The notes below the pieces were generated by a model. That model saw only the letters and a program-made list of their open reading frames with translations, searched no databases and was not told the DNA's origin. From Caulobacteraceae bacterium (GTDB lineage Bacteria; Pseudomonadota; Alphaproteobacteria; Caulobacterales; Caulobacteraceae), in NCBI GenBank assembly GCA_027489335.1, contig JAIXZX010000008.1, positions 120,740 to 184,739 of the forward strand: a stretch of DNA of 64,000 bases. The letters run 5' to 3'. Positions within the stretch are counted from its first letter, which is position 1, and every line of letters begins with the position of its first letter. Shown here piece by piece: positions 28,187 to 38,151 of this stretch. Position numbers and translations under genes: made by a program.

Positions 28187-28780
28187 ATGCGCCGCCCGCG
28201 GCCCCTGATCCTGGGCGTCAGCCTCGCCGCGCTCGCGGCGGCGGGCGCTGTCGTGGCCCAGACCGCGCCGGAGACGCCTGCGCCTTCGCCGGCAGTGGCG
28301 CCGGTCGTCGCGCCTGAGGCGGTGGCGCCCTTGCCTGTGCCGCCCCCCGAACCCGCGCCTGAAATCGCCGCCGAGCCTCCAGCCAAGACGCCCCGCGCGC
28401 CGGAGCCGCCGCCCGAGCCAAAGCCGCCGATGAAACGGGCGCGCTACGACGTCGCGATCATCCAGGCCTTGGACAAGGTCAGCGCCGAGACCATCCGCTT
28501 TGAAGCGCCGGTGGGCCAGCCGATCCGATACAAGAGCCTGGTCTTCACGGTGCGAGCCTGTGAGCTCTCAGCGCCCGATGAGCGGGCCCCGGACGCCATG
28601 GCCTATATGACGGTCGACTCACAGCCCCGAGCGGTCGCCGGGCGGCCGACTCCGCCGGCCCGACAGATCTTTCGTGGCTGGATGTACGCCGCTGCGCCTG
28701 GCCTCAACCCGCTGGAACATCCAGTCTATGACGCCTGGCTGATCACCTGCAGGGCGGCGACGCCGGCCAGGGCGGGCTGA
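28187..28780 (+). CDS. exported DUF2155-family protein
   Basis: A 197-residue protein with a signal peptide ([19 protein letters not shown]) and then a long Pro/Ala/Glu-rich linker (residues ~25-85). The C-terminal DUF2155 domain (residues ~90-190) contains [20 protein letters not shown], the [13 protein letters not shown] element with one Cys, and [27 protein letters not shown] with the second Cys; these two may form a disulfide. The role is unknown. ATG 28187 is the start because the upstream open frame has no signal peptide. The last 55 bp overlap the convergent aat gene. Confidence 0.85.
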   Translation: MRRPRPLILGVSLAALAAAGAVVAQTAPETPAPSPAVAPVVAPEAVAPLPVPPPEPAPEIAAEPPAKTPRAPEPPPEPKPPMKRARYDVAIIQALDKVSAETIRFEAPVGQPIRYKSLVFTVRACELSAPDERAPDAMAYMTVDSQPRAVAGRPTPPARQIFRGWMYAAAPGLNPLEHPVYDAWLITCRAATPARAG

Positions 28781-29373
28781 TCGCCAAAGACGCCTGTCGT
28801 CTCCAGGGCGGCGGCAAGGCGGCGGTGATAGACCGCGCGCGGGATTTCCTCAGCGTCGAACTGGCTCAGATGGTCGGTGATGAACTGCGCGTCCAGTAAG
28901 CTGTAGCCACCGAGGATCAGCCGGGCCACGAGGTGCACCAGGGCGACCTTGGAGGCGTCGGTCGCGCGGGAGAACATGCTTTCCCCAAAAAAGGCGCCGC
29001 CAAGCGATACCCCGTAGAGCCCGCCCACCAGCCGTCCGTCGCGCCAGCACTCCACACTGTGGGCGCGCCCCATTGCGAAGAGCTGGGCGTAGAGATCCTG
29101 GATAATCGGGTTGATCCAGGTTTCGCGGCGGTCCGGCGCAGCCTCGGCGCACAGGGCGACAACCTGGTCGAAGGCGGTGTCGAAGCGGATCTGGAACGGT
29201 TCGGCCCGGACCGTCCGGGCAAGGCGCCTGGGGACGTGGAAGCCGACCAGGGGCAGAACCCCGCGGCGATCGGGATCGACCAGGAAGATCTGGTCGTCCT
29301 CCCGGGCGTCGGCCATGGGAAAGACGCCCCGGGCGTAGCAGGCCAGGAGCTGCGCCGGGCCGAAGGCTTCCAT
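28726..29373 (-). CDS. aat: leucyl/phenylalanyl-tRNA-protein transferase
   Basis: A 215-residue enzyme that adds Leu or Phe to proteins with N-terminal Lys or Arg and so makes them substrates of ClpS/ClpAP. Diagnostic blocks are [14 protein letters not shown] near the start, then [24 protein letters not shown] (split here as TWINPIIQ and GRAHSVECW), [19 protein letters not shown] and [19 protein letters not shown]. It follows accC by 4 nt, closing the aroQ-accB-accC-aat operon. Its 3' end overlaps the 3' end of the DUF2155 gene by 55 bp. Confidence 0.95.
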   Translation of the reverse strand: MEAFGPAQLLACYARGVFPMADAREDDQIFLVDPDRRGVLPLVGFHVPRRLARTVRAEPFQIRFDTAFDQVVALCAEAAPDRRETWINPIIQDLYAQLFAMGRAHSVECWRDGRLVGGLYGVSLGGAFFGESMFSRATDASKVALVHLVARLILGGYSLLDAQFITDHLSQFDAEEIPRAVYHRRLAAALETTGVFGDQPALAGVAALQVISQAS

Positions 29374-29377
29374 GACC

Positions 29378-30730
29378 TCAGGCTTCGTCAGCCTGCGCCT
29401 TGATCCACTTTTCCAGCCAATGGATGTTGTAGTCCCCGGCGATGATTTCGGGCTGGTGGATCAGGTCCTGGAAGAGCGGAATGGTCGTATCGACCCCGCC
29501 GACGACCATCTCGCCCAGGCAACGGTTCACCCGGGCCAGACATTCCTCGCGATCGCGACCATGCACGATCAGCTTGCCGATCAGGCTGTCATAGTAGGGC
29601 GGGATGACGTAGCCGGCATAGACCGCCGAATCCAGCCGAACCCCAAGGCCGCCAGGCGCATGGAAGTCGGTGATCCGGCCCGGCGAGGGGGTGAAGGTCC
29701 GCGCGTTCTCGGCGTTGATCCGACACTCGATGGCATGGCCTTCGAAGACCACCTGCTCCTGGGTGAAGGACAGCGGCAGGCCCGCGGCGATGCGGATCTG
29801 TTCACGCACCAGATCGATGCCAGTGATGGCCTCGGTGACCGGATGCTCCACCTGCAGGCGGGTGTTCATCTCGATGAAGAAGAACTCGCCGTTTTCGTAG
29901 AGGAACTCGATGGTGCCGACGCCGAGATAGCCGATGGCCTTGATCGCATCGACCACCACCTTGCCGATCTTCTCCCGGGCGGCCGCATCAATGGCGGGGG
30001 AGGGGGCCTCTTCCAGCACCTTCTGGTGACGACGCTGCAGGGAGCAGTCGCGCTCGCCGAGATGGCAGACGTTGCCGAAGGAGTCGGCGATGACCTGGAT
30101 CTCGATATGGCGGGGCTTCTGGAGGTAGCGCTCCATGTAGACCGCATCGTCGCCAAAGGCGGCCTTGGCTTCTGACCTCGCCGTGGACACGGCCTCGGCC
30201 AGGCTCTCGCGATCGAGGGCCACCTTCATGCCACGCCCGCCGCCGCCGGCGGCGGCCTTGATCAGGACGGGAAAGCCGATTTCGTCGGCCGCGGCGATGG
30301 CCTCTTCCTCGGTCGTCAAGGCGCCGGCCGAGCCGGGGACGACCGGAATGCCGGCCCGCATCACCGCCTGCTTGGCGGTGATCTTGTCGCCCATCATCTG
30401 GATGTGCTCGGGCTTGGGCCCGATGAAGGTGAAGCCGTGGGCGCCGACGATGTCGGCGAACCGGGCGTTCTCCGAAAGGAAGCCATATCCGGGGTGAATG
30501 GCCTGGGCGCCAGTGATCTCTGCCGCCGCGATGATGGCCGGAATGTTGAGGTAGCTCTTGGCCGCCGAGGCCGGGCCGATGCAGACGCTCTCGTCAGCCA
30601 GCCGCACCCACATGGCGCCGGAGTCGGCCTCGGAATGGACCGCGACCGTGGAGATGCCCATCTCCTTGCAGGCCCGGTGGATACGCAGGGCGATCTCGCC
30701 CCGGTTCGCGATCAGGATTTTTTCAAACAT
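29378..30730 (-). CDS. accC: acetyl-CoA carboxylase, biotin carboxylase subunit
   Basis: A 450-residue ATP-grasp enzyme that carboxylates biotin on AccB in the first step of fatty-acid synthesis. It opens [16 protein letters not shown], has the ATP-binding glycine loop [12 protein letters not shown], the catalytic [14 protein letters not shown] with Glu and Arg residues, and the family's normal length. It lies 4 nt behind accB. The operon with aroQ upstream is common in proteobacteria. Confidence 0.97.
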   Translation of the reverse strand: MFEKILIANRGEIALRIHRACKEMGISTVAVHSEADSGAMWVRLADESVCIGPASAAKSYLNIPAIIAAAEITGAQAIHPGYGFLSENARFADIVGAHGFTFIGPKPEHIQMMGDKITAKQAVMRAGIPVVPGSAGALTTEEEAIAAADEIGFPVLIKAAAGGGGRGMKVALDRESLAEAVSTARSEAKAAFGDDAVYMERYLQKPRHIEIQVIADSFGNVCHLGERDCSLQRRHQKVLEEAPSPAIDAAAREKIGKVVVDAIKAIGYLGVGTIEFLYENGEFFFIEMNTRLQVEHPVTEAITGIDLVREQIRIAAGLPLSFTQEQVVFEGHAIECRINAENARTFTPSPGRITDFHAPGGLGVRLDSAVYAGYVIPPYYDSLIGKLIVHGRDREECLARVNRCLGEMVVGGVDTTIPLFQDLIHQPEIIAGDYNIHWLEKWIKAQADEA

Positions 30731-30734
30731 CGAA

Positions 30735-31205
30735 CTACTCGATGATGACGAGCGGCTCGCCGAACTCGACGGGCTGGGCGTCGGAAACCAGGATCTCGAC
30801 CACCTTGCCGGCGCGCGGCGCCGGGATCGGGTTCATGGTCTTCATGGCTTCGATGATCATCAGGGTCTGGCCGGCCGTGACCGTGTCGCCAACCTTGACG
30901 AAGCTGGGGGAGCCCGGCTGGGGCTGGAGATAGACTGTGCCGACCATGGGCGAATTCACCGCGTCACCAGCCGCGCGCACCGGCGCAGCAGGCGCGCTGG
31001 GGGCCTCAACCGCCGCGGCGGCGACAGGCGCAGGGGCGGGAGCGGCGACTGTGGCGGTGACCGACACCTGGCGGGCGACGCGGACCTTCAGCCCGTCGCG
31101 CTCGACCTCGATCTCCGACAGTCCCGTCTCGGTGAGGATGTCGGCCAGTGTGCGCACCAGACGTGCGTCAAGCGGATCGGCGGAAGCCTTGGGGCTGCTA
31201 GCCAT
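30735..31205 (-). CDS. accB: biotin carboxyl carrier protein of acetyl-CoA carboxylase
   Basis: A 156-residue carrier protein. A short N-terminal domain and an Ala/Pro-rich linker (residues ~45-80) precede the biotinyl domain, whose biotin-accepting Lys is in [12 protein letters not shown]. The thumb segment ([14 protein letters not shown]) and the C-terminal FGEPLVIIE are typical. It sits between aroQ (27 nt upstream) and accC (4 nt downstream). Confidence 0.97.
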   Translation of the reverse strand: MASSPKASADPLDARLVRTLADILTETGLSEIEVERDGLKVRVARQVSVTATVAAPAPAPVAAAAVEAPSAPAAPVRAAGDAVNSPMVGTVYLQPQPGSPSFVKVGDTVTAGQTLMIIEAMKTMNPIPAPRAGKVVEILVSDAQPVEFGEPLVIIE

Positions 31206-31232
31206 GGATAGGACCCTTGCTGCTGGGAGGCG

Positions 31233-31670
31233 TCAGGCGCTGAGACGCGCTGCGGCCTCGACGGCCAGTTCATAGCTCGCCACGCCGAAGCCGGAGACGA
31301 CTCCCGTCGCAGCGAGGGACACATAGGTATGGCGGCGGAACGTCTCGCGCGCCGCCGGGTTCGAAAGGTGGCACTCGATGATGGGGACTTCGAGGGTCTT
31401 CAGAGCGTCGAGCAGAGCGATGGAGGTATGGCCGTAGCCCGCAGGATTGATCACCAGGGCGCTGGCGGCGGTTCGCGCCTCCTGCACCCAATCGATCAGC
31501 ACACCCTCATGATTGGACTGTCGGAACTCAATCGTCCGGCCAAGGCTCCGCGCCCGGCGCTCGCAGGCCTTGCGAACGTCGTCCAGGGTCTCTTTGCCAT
31601 AAATCTGAGGCTCGCGGACGCCCAGGAGGTTGAGATTGGGGCCGCTCAGCACATAGATCGGTTTGGACAT
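31233..31670 (-). CDS. aroQ: 3-dehydroquinate dehydratase, type II
   Basis: A 145-residue small dodecameric enzyme that removes water from 3-dehydroquinate in the shikimate pathway. The signature [18 protein letters not shown] carries the flexible-loop Arg and the catalytic Tyr; [15 protein letters not shown] and [16 protein letters not shown] follow, and the active-site His is in [13 protein letters not shown]. It is the first gene of the operon and is divergent from thiS. Confidence 0.97.
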   Translation of the reverse strand: MSKPIYVLSGPNLNLLGVREPQIYGKETLDDVRKACERRARSLGRTIEFRQSNHEGVLIDWVQEARTAASALVINPAGYGHTSIALLDALKTLEVPIIECHLSNPAARETFRRHTYVSLAATGVVSGFGVASYELAVEAAARLSA

Positions 31671-31759
31671 TCGGCTCCGCCGGCGATTCCGCTGTCTTGT
31701 AACGGTCGCAGGCGGGGGTCACAAGCACCGCAAGCCGCAAGGCGCGGCGAGAGTTGAGC

Positions 31760-31960
31760 ATGAACCTGACCATCAACGGCGAAGTCCGCGCCATGGCGCC
31801 CCTGCCGCATCTGGCCGCGCTGGTCACCACCCTGGGGCTTGATCCCCGAAAGGTGGCGATCGAGCGCAATCTGGAGATCGTGCCGCGCTCGGCCTATGAG
31901 CAGACCCCGGTGGCCGACGGCGACCGGATCGAGATCGTGCACTTCATCGGAGGCGGCTGA
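31760..31960 (+). CDS. thiS: sulfur carrier protein ThiS
   Basis: A 66-residue ubiquitin-like protein ending in the required Gly-Gly (FIGGG), which is adenylated and thiocarboxylated to give sulfur for the thiamin thiazole. It begins [11 protein letters not shown]; the ATG at 31760 is preferred over a TTG two codons earlier. thiG follows after 1 nt. The 89-nt gap to the divergent aroQ shows no TPP riboswitch, so thiamin control of this pair, if present, uses another mechanism. Confidence 0.95.
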   Translation: MNLTINGEVRAMAPLPHLAALVTTLGLDPRKVAIERNLEIVPRSAYEQTPVADGDRIEIVHFIGGG

Positions 31961-31961
31961 C

Positions 31962-32762
31962 ATGGACGACATCGGGACCCCGACCCTGAGCGCCGCGGAC
32001 ACCTGGACGGTCGCCGGCCGCACCTTCACCTCCCGGCTCATCGTCGGCACCGGGAAATACAAGGACTACGCCACCAACGCCGCCGCCGCCGAGGCCGCTG
32101 GCGCTGAGATCGTCACGGTGGCGATTCGGCGGGTGAACCTGTCCGACCCCAGCCAGCCGATGCTGGTCGACCATGTTAAGCCTGACCGCTTCACCTTCCT
32201 GCCTAACACCGCCGGCTGCTTCACCGGCGAGGATGCGGTGCGCACCCTGCGCCTGGCCCGGGAGGCCGGTGGCTGGAACCTGGTCAAGCTCGAGGTGCTG
32301 TCCAACACCAAACACCTGCTGCCCGACATGGAGGAGACCCTGCGGGCCCTGAAGCTGCTGATCGCCGACGGCTTCGAAGTGATGGTCTATTGCAGCGATG
32401 ATCCGGTCTATGCGCTGAAGCTGGAGGAGGCGGGCGCCGCCGCAATCATGCCGCTGGGCGCGCCGATCGGTTCGGGCCGCGGCATCCAGAACATGCTGAA
32501 CCTCGGCCTGATCATCGAGCAGTCCAAGGTGCCTGTGCTGGTGGACGCCGGCGTCGGCACGGCCTCTGACGCCGCGGTGGCCATGGAGCTGGGCTGCGAC
32601 GCCGTCCTTATGAACACCGCTATCGCCGAGGCGCGAGATCCGATCCTGATGGCCAGCGCCATGCGCCATGCGGTGATCGCCGGGCGCGAGGCCTTCCTGG
32701 CGGGCCGCATGCCTAAGCGGATGTACGCCGATCCGTCCTCGCCCCTGGCCGGCCTGATCTAG
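31962..32762 (+). CDS. thiG: thiazole synthase ThiG
   Basis: A 266-residue TIM-barrel enzyme that builds thiazole phosphate from deoxyxylulose phosphate, ThiS thiocarboxylate and a glycine-derived imine. Recognisable segments are [22 protein letters not shown], the catalytic-Lys strand [23 protein letters not shown] and [16 protein letters not shown]. The ATG 31962 is placed just behind thiS. Its TAG lies on the CTAG 32759-32762, shared with the convergent dsbA-like gene. Other thiamin genes are not in the window. Confidence 0.97.
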   Translation: MDDIGTPTLSAADTWTVAGRTFTSRLIVGTGKYKDYATNAAAAEAAGAEIVTVAIRRVNLSDPSQPMLVDHVKPDRFTFLPNTAGCFTGEDAVRTLRLAREAGGWNLVKLEVLSNTKHLLPDMEETLRALKLLIADGFEVMVYCSDDPVYALKLEEAGAAAIMPLGAPIGSGRGIQNMLNLGLIIEQSKVPVLVDAGVGTASDAAVAMELGCDAVLMNTAIAEARDPILMASAMRHAVIAGREAFLAGRMPKRMYADPSSPLAGLI

Positions 32763-33484
32763 CCCGCGATCTTCTCGGCCTGGGCCGCAGTGATGGCGGC
32801 CTTGACGGCCTCCATGTCCGCGCCGGAGATCAGGCGGTTCCCGATCACGAAGGCCGGGGTGCCGTTGATCCCAAGGCTGGCGGCCAGTTCGTGGGTGTCC
32901 ACCAGCTGCTGCTGGATCGCCGGAGCCTGAGCGGCCTTACGGGCGGCGGTCGGGTCGATCCCGACAGCGCGCAGGTGTCGGTCGAGCGCGGCGTCGTCCA
33001 GGGACTTTTCCGCCATCAGCCGCTCGTGCAGCTCCAGCGTCTTCGGCTTGGCCAGGTCGGTGAGCATGATGGCGGCGGTTTCGTCGGACTGTTCGCCGAA
33101 GATCGGGAATTCCTTGAACACCACCCGCACGTCGGGGTTCTGCTCGATGATGCTGGCCATCTCGGTTGCGGCGATCTTGCAGTAGCCGCAGCGGTAGTCG
33201 AAGAACTCGGTGACGGTGATGGTCCCGCTGGGATTGGCCACGAAGTCCCGCGGATCCTGTTCCAGGGCCGCACGGTGGGTCTCGATCGCCGAGGTGGCCG
33301 CCTGGGCCGCCTCTGCTTCGCGCTTTTCGCCCAGCTTCTGGACGGCCTCCTCGATCACCTCGGGGTGTTCGAGCAGATAGGCGCGGACCTTTTCGCCAAA
33401 GGCGTCGTCGCCGGTGCGGTCACAGGCGGCCAGCGCCAGGGTGGAGGCGCAGAGCGCCGCGAGGACAGGCAAGTTTTTTCTCAT
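32759..33484 (-). CDS. DsbA-family thiol-disulfide oxidoreductase, putative lipoprotein
   Basis: A 241-residue exported protein with a lipobox (LALAAC, Cys 21), followed by an ~60-residue helical segment like the N-terminal domain of ScsC/Com1-type proteins. The thioredoxin domain has the active-site CGYC at residues 99-102 (FFDYRCGYC) and the cis-Pro in [11 protein letters not shown]. It should be anchored in the envelope and form or isomerise disulfides. It is the last gene downstream of rne and the M48 protease on the minus strand. Confidence 0.88.
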   Translation of the reverse strand: MRKNLPVLAALCASTLALAACDRTGDDAFGEKVRAYLLEHPEVIEEAVQKLGEKREAEAAQAATSAIETHRAALEQDPRDFVANPSGTITVTEFFDYRCGYCKIAATEMASIIEQNPDVRVVFKEFPIFGEQSDETAAIMLTDLAKPKTLELHERLMAEKSLDDAALDRHLRAVGIDPTAARKAAQAPAIQQQLVDTHELAASLGINGTPAFVIGNRLISGADMEAVKAAITAAQAEKIAG

Positions 33485-33544
33485 CGGGAAACCAGATAGG
33501 GATGTTTGACGCCGGTTGCGACCCTGTTGGGTCCCCGCCGCCGG

Positions 33545-34990
33545 CTAGCGAACGGAGCCAGAGCGGATCGCGCCCTCCTGCGCCAGTTCGCGCAGGTCGT
33601 CTCGGGAGGGATTTGAGGTCAGGACGATGTCAGTGGCCCGCCGCCACTCGGGCGTGTCGCGGGTCAACAGATCTCTGGCCCGCATGGCGAAGACCCGGGC
33701 CTGCTGCCGATCGCCCACATGGAAATTGTACTCCGCGGTCGCCAGTCGGGCCGCGCCGTCCTCGCCCCGGCGGTCGTGGCCCTCGGCCAGCAGCCGCCAG
33801 GCCACCGCATTGTCGTTTTCCTGGGTCAGGGCCTTGCGTAGCTCGTTGATGCCCTCGTCCAGCTTGGCGTCGTCGTTCATGGCGATCAGGGTCTGACCGA
33901 GATTGACCCGCAGCAACGGCGCCTCGGGCATCAGCTCCACCGAACGGCGCTGGGGCGCCTCGGCCTCTGCGGTGCGGCCGAACTCGAACAGGATCTGACC
34001 CTTCAGCTCCCAGAGATAGGCGTTCTCCGGCTGCTCGGTCAGCAGGGCCTCGATCAGGCGCAGGGCCTGGTCGGGCTCCTTCATCTGGTAGTAGGCGATG
34101 GCCCGGGCGTAGCGGGCCGGATAGCTCTTGTCGGTCTCGCTGTAGTCGACGATGGCCCGCTGGGGATTGAGGAAGCCTTGCAGCTTGGCCTGCATGATGC
34201 GGTGCCGCTCCATGGCCTCTTCGCTGTCGACCTTGTCCCAGTCGGGCAGGGTCTCGGCCTTGCGGCGCAGGGTGTCGATACGCTCAGACGACAGCGGGTG
34301 GCTGCGGAAATAGGCGTAGCGCCGGGCCTCCTGGAAGACCTCCTGATAGCGGAAATTGTCGAAAAACTCGACCAGGCCGCGACCCGAGAGGCCGGCCCGG
34401 TCAAGAATGTTGAGGCCCGCCTGATCAGCGCGGCTTTCCTGCTCGCGGCTGTAGCCGAGGGCCGCCAAGGTCCCGAACTGGCTGGCGCTGCCCATCAAGG
34501 CGATGGCCGCGTCCCCGGCGCCGGCGAAGGCGGCCAGGACGCCGAGGCCCATGGTCAGCAGGAAGGGCTGCATGCCGGCCCGCTGCATCTCGCCAGACCG
34601 GGCGCTATGACCGGCGGCCAGGTGGCCGACCTCGTGGGCGATGACGCCCTGAAGCTGATTGGGGTTTTCCGATTCGAGGATCAGGCCGGTGAAGAACCCC
34701 ATGGTTCCCGGCGCGGCGAAGGCGTTGAGCTCGCGGCTGCCGATCAGCAGGATCTCGATGCTGTCGGGATTGATGCCCGCCGCCTCAAGGATGGGCCGGG
34801 AGTCGGCTTCCAAAATCGCCTCGATCTCGGTGTCCCGGATGAGGGACAGGCCCTTCCCCTGCTGCGCCTGGGCGGCGAGGGGGGCAAGCGCCAAGGTCGC
34901 GGCCAGGGCGAGCCGCCCGGCGAGGCGCCGAACTGGCTTCAGATGGCGCAGAATCGCGCCGGGGGTCGGGACAGGCAGGGGGGAGGCCAT
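33545..34990 (-). CDS. exported M48 metalloprotease with TPR repeats (BepA-like)
   Basis: A 481-residue periplasmic protease. After a signal peptide (LALAATLALAPLAAQAQ) the M48 domain shows the zinc motif HEVGH (about residues 119-123) and the third ligand region SREQESRADQAGLNIL; the C-terminal half consists of TPR-type helices (residues ~270-480). This is the BepA layout, linked to outer-membrane protein assembly and quality control. I use ATG 34990, although an upstream ATG (35023) is in frame. It follows rne by 48 nt and precedes the DsbA-like gene. Confidence 0.88.
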   Translation of the reverse strand: MASPLPVPTPGAILRHLKPVRRLAGRLALAATLALAPLAAQAQQGKGLSLIRDTEIEAILEADSRPILEAAGINPDSIEILLIGSRELNAFAAPGTMGFFTGLILESENPNQLQGVIAHEVGHLAAGHSARSGEMQRAGMQPFLLTMGLGVLAAFAGAGDAAIALMGSASQFGTLAALGYSREQESRADQAGLNILDRAGLSGRGLVEFFDNFRYQEVFQEARRYAYFRSHPLSSERIDTLRRKAETLPDWDKVDSEEAMERHRIMQAKLQGFLNPQRAIVDYSETDKSYPARYARAIAYYQMKEPDQALRLIEALLTEQPENAYLWELKGQILFEFGRTAEAEAPQRRSVELMPEAPLLRVNLGQTLIAMNDDAKLDEGINELRKALTQENDNAVAWRLLAEGHDRRGEDGAARLATAEYNFHVGDRQQARVFAMRARDLLTRDTPEWRRATDIVLTSNPSRDDLRELAQEGAIRSGSVR

Positions 34991-35038
34991 GCACACTCTC
35001 TTGCTCGCATCCCCCCTACCCATCTGCAGACTAACCCG

Positions 35039-37747
35039 TCAGCCGCGCCGCCACCAGCCACGGCGGGGCTTGGCGGGCGGAGCGGTGATTTCAGCCGGAT
35101 CGGCGGCCGCAGGTTCAGCGGTTGCAGCAACCACCTCGGCCGGTTGGGGCGTCGGCGTGGCCACGGGCTCAGGGATCGCTTCCGGCTCGGACTGAGCCGC
35201 CTGCTGCGGCGCGGGTTCCGCCGCCACGGGGACGGTGTCATCCGCCGCTTGCGCGAGGACCTCGGCTACAGTCTCAGTCTCAGCTTCGGCCTTGGGCTCG
35301 GCCTTGCGGCGAGTCCGGGTCCGCTTCGGCTTGGCTGGCGCGGCCGCAGGCTCTTCGGCCACGGTGACGGGGGCCTCTGCCTCGACTTCAGCTTCGGGAG
35401 CGTCAACCGACGGCTCGGACGGCGCGTCTGCCACGGCCTCTACGGCAGAGGATTTGGCCTTGCCGCGGCTGCGCCGGCGCTTGGGCTTGTCCTCCGGTTC
35501 GGGCAATTCGACCCACATGTCGTCCTGGCTCTCGGCCTGAGCCGGGGTGCGGACGACAGGGGCTTCGGTCTGCTCAGCTGGCGCGCGCGCATCGGCGGCG
35601 GGGGGCGGTGCGACGCTTACCCCGGCCGTGACTTCCGGGACCGCCATGCGGGGGTCCTCAGAAAGGTCGAACCAGACAAAGGGATCTTCGCCATAGGGGA
35701 CCCAGGGACGGACCCAGGCGAACGCCTCCCCGGGCCGGTCCTCGCGCAGTCGTCGACCGCCGCGGCGGCCACGACGGCGGCGACGACCGCCATTCTCGTC
35801 TTCAAGGCGGGTGTCGGCCTCGGGCGCGGGCGCGCGCTCTTCCTCGTCACGACGACCGCCCCGGCGGCGGCGGCGGCGGCCCCGGCCGCGGGTTCGGCCA
35901 TCAGCGTCATCCTCGCCGGAAGCCTCCTCACGGGACTCGCCGTCATCATCCTCGTCATCGTCATCCGCGACGACCGCCGAGCGGGCGGGGGCCGGCCTTT
36001 CGTCCTCGTCCTCGTCCTCTTCGTCCTCTTCCTCATCCTCGAAGGAATCGTCGAAGTCGTCGTCCTCGAGGGGCTCAAGGCGCGACCGGGCTGACGGGAT
36101 CGGGATGGCGTGGTCGGGGCGGGTTTCGCTGGCCGTGCGCTCGATCTCGTAATCGGCGTGCGGCATGGCGTCGTCCACCACCACGGTGACGAACAGACCG
36201 AAGGTTTCGTGGATGCGGGCCAGATGGGCGCGCTTTTCGTTGAGGATGTAGAGGGCCACGGCGCGGGGCGCCTTCAGCGTGGCTTCGCCGCCGCCCTTCA
36301 GGGCCTCGATCTCCAGGGCGCGCAGGGTGGCCAGCGCGCTGGATTCCACCGAGCGGACACGGCCGGTGCCATTGCAGTGCTCACAGACATGGGTCGTGCC
36401 TTCCAGCACCCCGGTGCGGCGGCGCTGACGGCTGATCTCCATCAGGCCGAAACCGCTGATCTTTCCCATCTGGATGCGGGCGCGGTCGTCCTTCAGGGCG
36501 TCCTTGAGCTTCTTCTCCACGGCGCGATTGTTCTTCGACTCATCCATGTCGATGAAGTCGATGACGATCAGGCCCGCGAGGTCACGCAGACGCAGTTGCC
36601 GGGCGGTCTCCTCGGCGGCTTCCAGGTTCGTCTTCAGCGCGGTGGCTTCGATGTTGCGCTCACGGGTCGACTTGCCGGAGTTCACATCGACGGCCACCAG
36701 GGCCTCGGTCTGGTTGATCACCAGATAGCCGCCAGACCGCAGGGGCACGACGGGGCTGTAGATCTGTGAGAGGTGGTCCTCGACCTTGTACTTGACGAAC
36801 AGGGGTTCGGGGTCGCGGTAGAGCTGCACCTTCTTGGCCTGGGACGGCATGAGTACGCGCATGAAGTCGCGCGCTTCCTTGAAGCCGGCCTCGCCTTCGA
36901 CGAACACGCCGTCGATGTCCTTGTCATAGAGGTCGCGGATCGCCCGCTTCACCAGGTCCTCTTCCTCGTAGATGAGGGCGGGCGCAATGGAGTGCAGGGT
37001 GTTCTCGCGGATATTCTCCCAAAGCCGCAGGAGATATTCGTAGTCGCGCTTGATCTCGGCCTTGGTGCGCTTGGCGCCGGCGGTGCGGACGATCAGGCCC
37101 ATGCCCTGCGGCACATCCAGGCCCTGGACGACGCTCTTGAGGCGCTTGCGGTCAGTGGCCGTGGTGATCTTGCGGCTGATGCCGCCGCCACGGGCGGTGT
37201 TGGGCATCAGGACGCCGTAGCGGCCGGCCAGGGAGAGGTAGGTGGTCAGAGCCGCGCCCTTGTTGCCGCGCTCTTCCTTGACGACCTGAACCAGCATGAT
37301 CTGCCGGCGGCGGATCACTTCCTGGATCTTGTACTTGCGCATGAGGCGCCGGCGACGGCGGGCGACCTCTTCCTCCATCACGTCGTCTTCGTCGACGACG
37401 GCTTCGGCGTCTTCGTCATCCGGATCGGTGCTGCGGCTGGCGGGCTCGAAGGAGTCGTCCTCCTCGGCCTCTTCACGCATGAGCGCTTCCCGGTCGGCGA
37501 CCGGGATCTGGTAGTAGTCAGGATGAATTTCATTGAAGGCGAGGAACCCGTGACGGTTGCCGCCGTACTCAATGAAGGCCGCCTGGAGACTGGGCTCCAC
37601 ACGGGTCACCTTGGCGAGGTAGATATTCCCTCTGAGCTGCTTCCGATTTTTGCTCTCGAAATCAAAGTCTTCAACGCGTGTTCCGTCGATGAGAACCACA
37701 CGCGTCTCTTCGGCGTGGGCCGCATCGATAAGCATCTTCTTCGACAT
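35039..37747 (-). CDS. rne: ribonuclease E
   Basis: A 902-residue endoribonuclease and degradosome scaffold. The S1 domain (residues ~36-180) is split by a large acidic insertion (~92-128). Catalytic Asp 354 (VAVDVNSGKS) and Asp 397 (VIDFIDMD) are present, with the zinc-link CEHC at 455-458. Residues ~575-890 are disordered, alternating acidic (EDEEEDEEDED) and Arg-rich blocks. The last residues, RRGWWRRG, contain the GWW motif that binds PNPase in Caulobacter. In Caulobacter such a disordered tail forms ribonucleoprotein bodies. SD GGGAG precedes the ATG. The gene reads away from amiC with a long leader. Confidence 0.97.
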   Translation of the reverse strand: MSKKMLIDAAHAEETRVVLIDGTRVEDFDFESKNRKQLRGNIYLAKVTRVEPSLQAAFIEYGGNRHGFLAFNEIHPDYYQIPVADREALMREEAEEDDSFEPASRSTDPDDEDAEAVVDEDDVMEEEVARRRRRLMRKYKIQEVIRRRQIMLVQVVKEERGNKGAALTTYLSLAGRYGVLMPNTARGGGISRKITTATDRKRLKSVVQGLDVPQGMGLIVRTAGAKRTKAEIKRDYEYLLRLWENIRENTLHSIAPALIYEEEDLVKRAIRDLYDKDIDGVFVEGEAGFKEARDFMRVLMPSQAKKVQLYRDPEPLFVKYKVEDHLSQIYSPVVPLRSGGYLVINQTEALVAVDVNSGKSTRERNIEATALKTNLEAAEETARQLRLRDLAGLIVIDFIDMDESKNNRAVEKKLKDALKDDRARIQMGKISGFGLMEISRQRRRTGVLEGTTHVCEHCNGTGRVRSVESSALATLRALEIEALKGGGEATLKAPRAVALYILNEKRAHLARIHETFGLFVTVVVDDAMPHADYEIERTASETRPDHAIPIPSARSRLEPLEDDDFDDSFEDEEEDEEDEDEDERPAPARSAVVADDDDEDDDGESREEASGEDDADGRTRGRGRRRRRRGGRRDEEERAPAPEADTRLEDENGGRRRRRGRRGGRRLREDRPGEAFAWVRPWVPYGEDPFVWFDLSEDPRMAVPEVTAGVSVAPPPAADARAPAEQTEAPVVRTPAQAESQDDMWVELPEPEDKPKRRRSRGKAKSSAVEAVADAPSEPSVDAPEAEVEAEAPVTVAEEPAAAPAKPKRTRTRRKAEPKAEAETETVAEVLAQAADDTVPVAAEPAPQQAAQSEPEAIPEPVATPTPQPAEVVAATAEPAAADPAEITAPPAKPRRGWWRRG

Positions 37748-38151
37748 TTAGTGAATCTCCCAGGCGCGCCACGAAACTTGCGTTCGGGCGCTGCCGGCTA
37801 ATCATGAGGGCGCGTGCAGGGTCTCTGTTCACAGCGACGGAGGCGGCCGCGAGGCCGGCCAGACGCCGGAATGGGGCTCGTGCGACGCTGCCCATGGGTG
37901 TGTCCTAGTCACGCCTGCAAGGCGGGGATCGGTGGAGCGTCGTCGCCGAACTTCGGTCGGGCCGACGCAGGTGTTCGCGCGGAATGGCGGGCATGTGAGT
38001 CAGGCCCCTCCTTGCGCGGGGCGACTTTGCAACACCGAAGGAAAAAAGGAAAGCCGTCCTCGTGGCGCAGGGTCGCTTAACCCTTTTTCCACGGGGATGG
38101 GCTCTAAGGGAGGTTCAACGTCGCAGAAACGTTTGGTGGGTGTGTAAGCGT
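37748..38151. other. 404-nt divergent region: rne leader and amiC promoter
   Basis: No convincing gene lies here. Short frames that cross it (for example 37671-37895, minus) overlap rne and show no recognisable domain. On the minus side it probably holds a long 5' UTR of rne, the usual site of RNase E self-regulation in other bacteria. On the plus side near amiC are one GANTC site (GAGTC, about 37998), a TTAACC half-site like those of CtrA (about 38077) and a purine tract (GAAGGAAAAAAGGAAAG, about 38037-38053). No complete operator is evident. Confidence 0.45.

Noticed and set aside
31671..31759. TPP riboswitch upstream of thiS-thiG
   Set aside because: The gap to the divergent aroQ is only 89 nt and has no CUGAGA-type conserved core.
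37671..37895. small minus-strand frame in the rne leader (uORF)
   Set aside because: It overlaps the rne start out of frame and has no convincing Shine-Dalgarno sequence or recognisable product; not supported as a gene.
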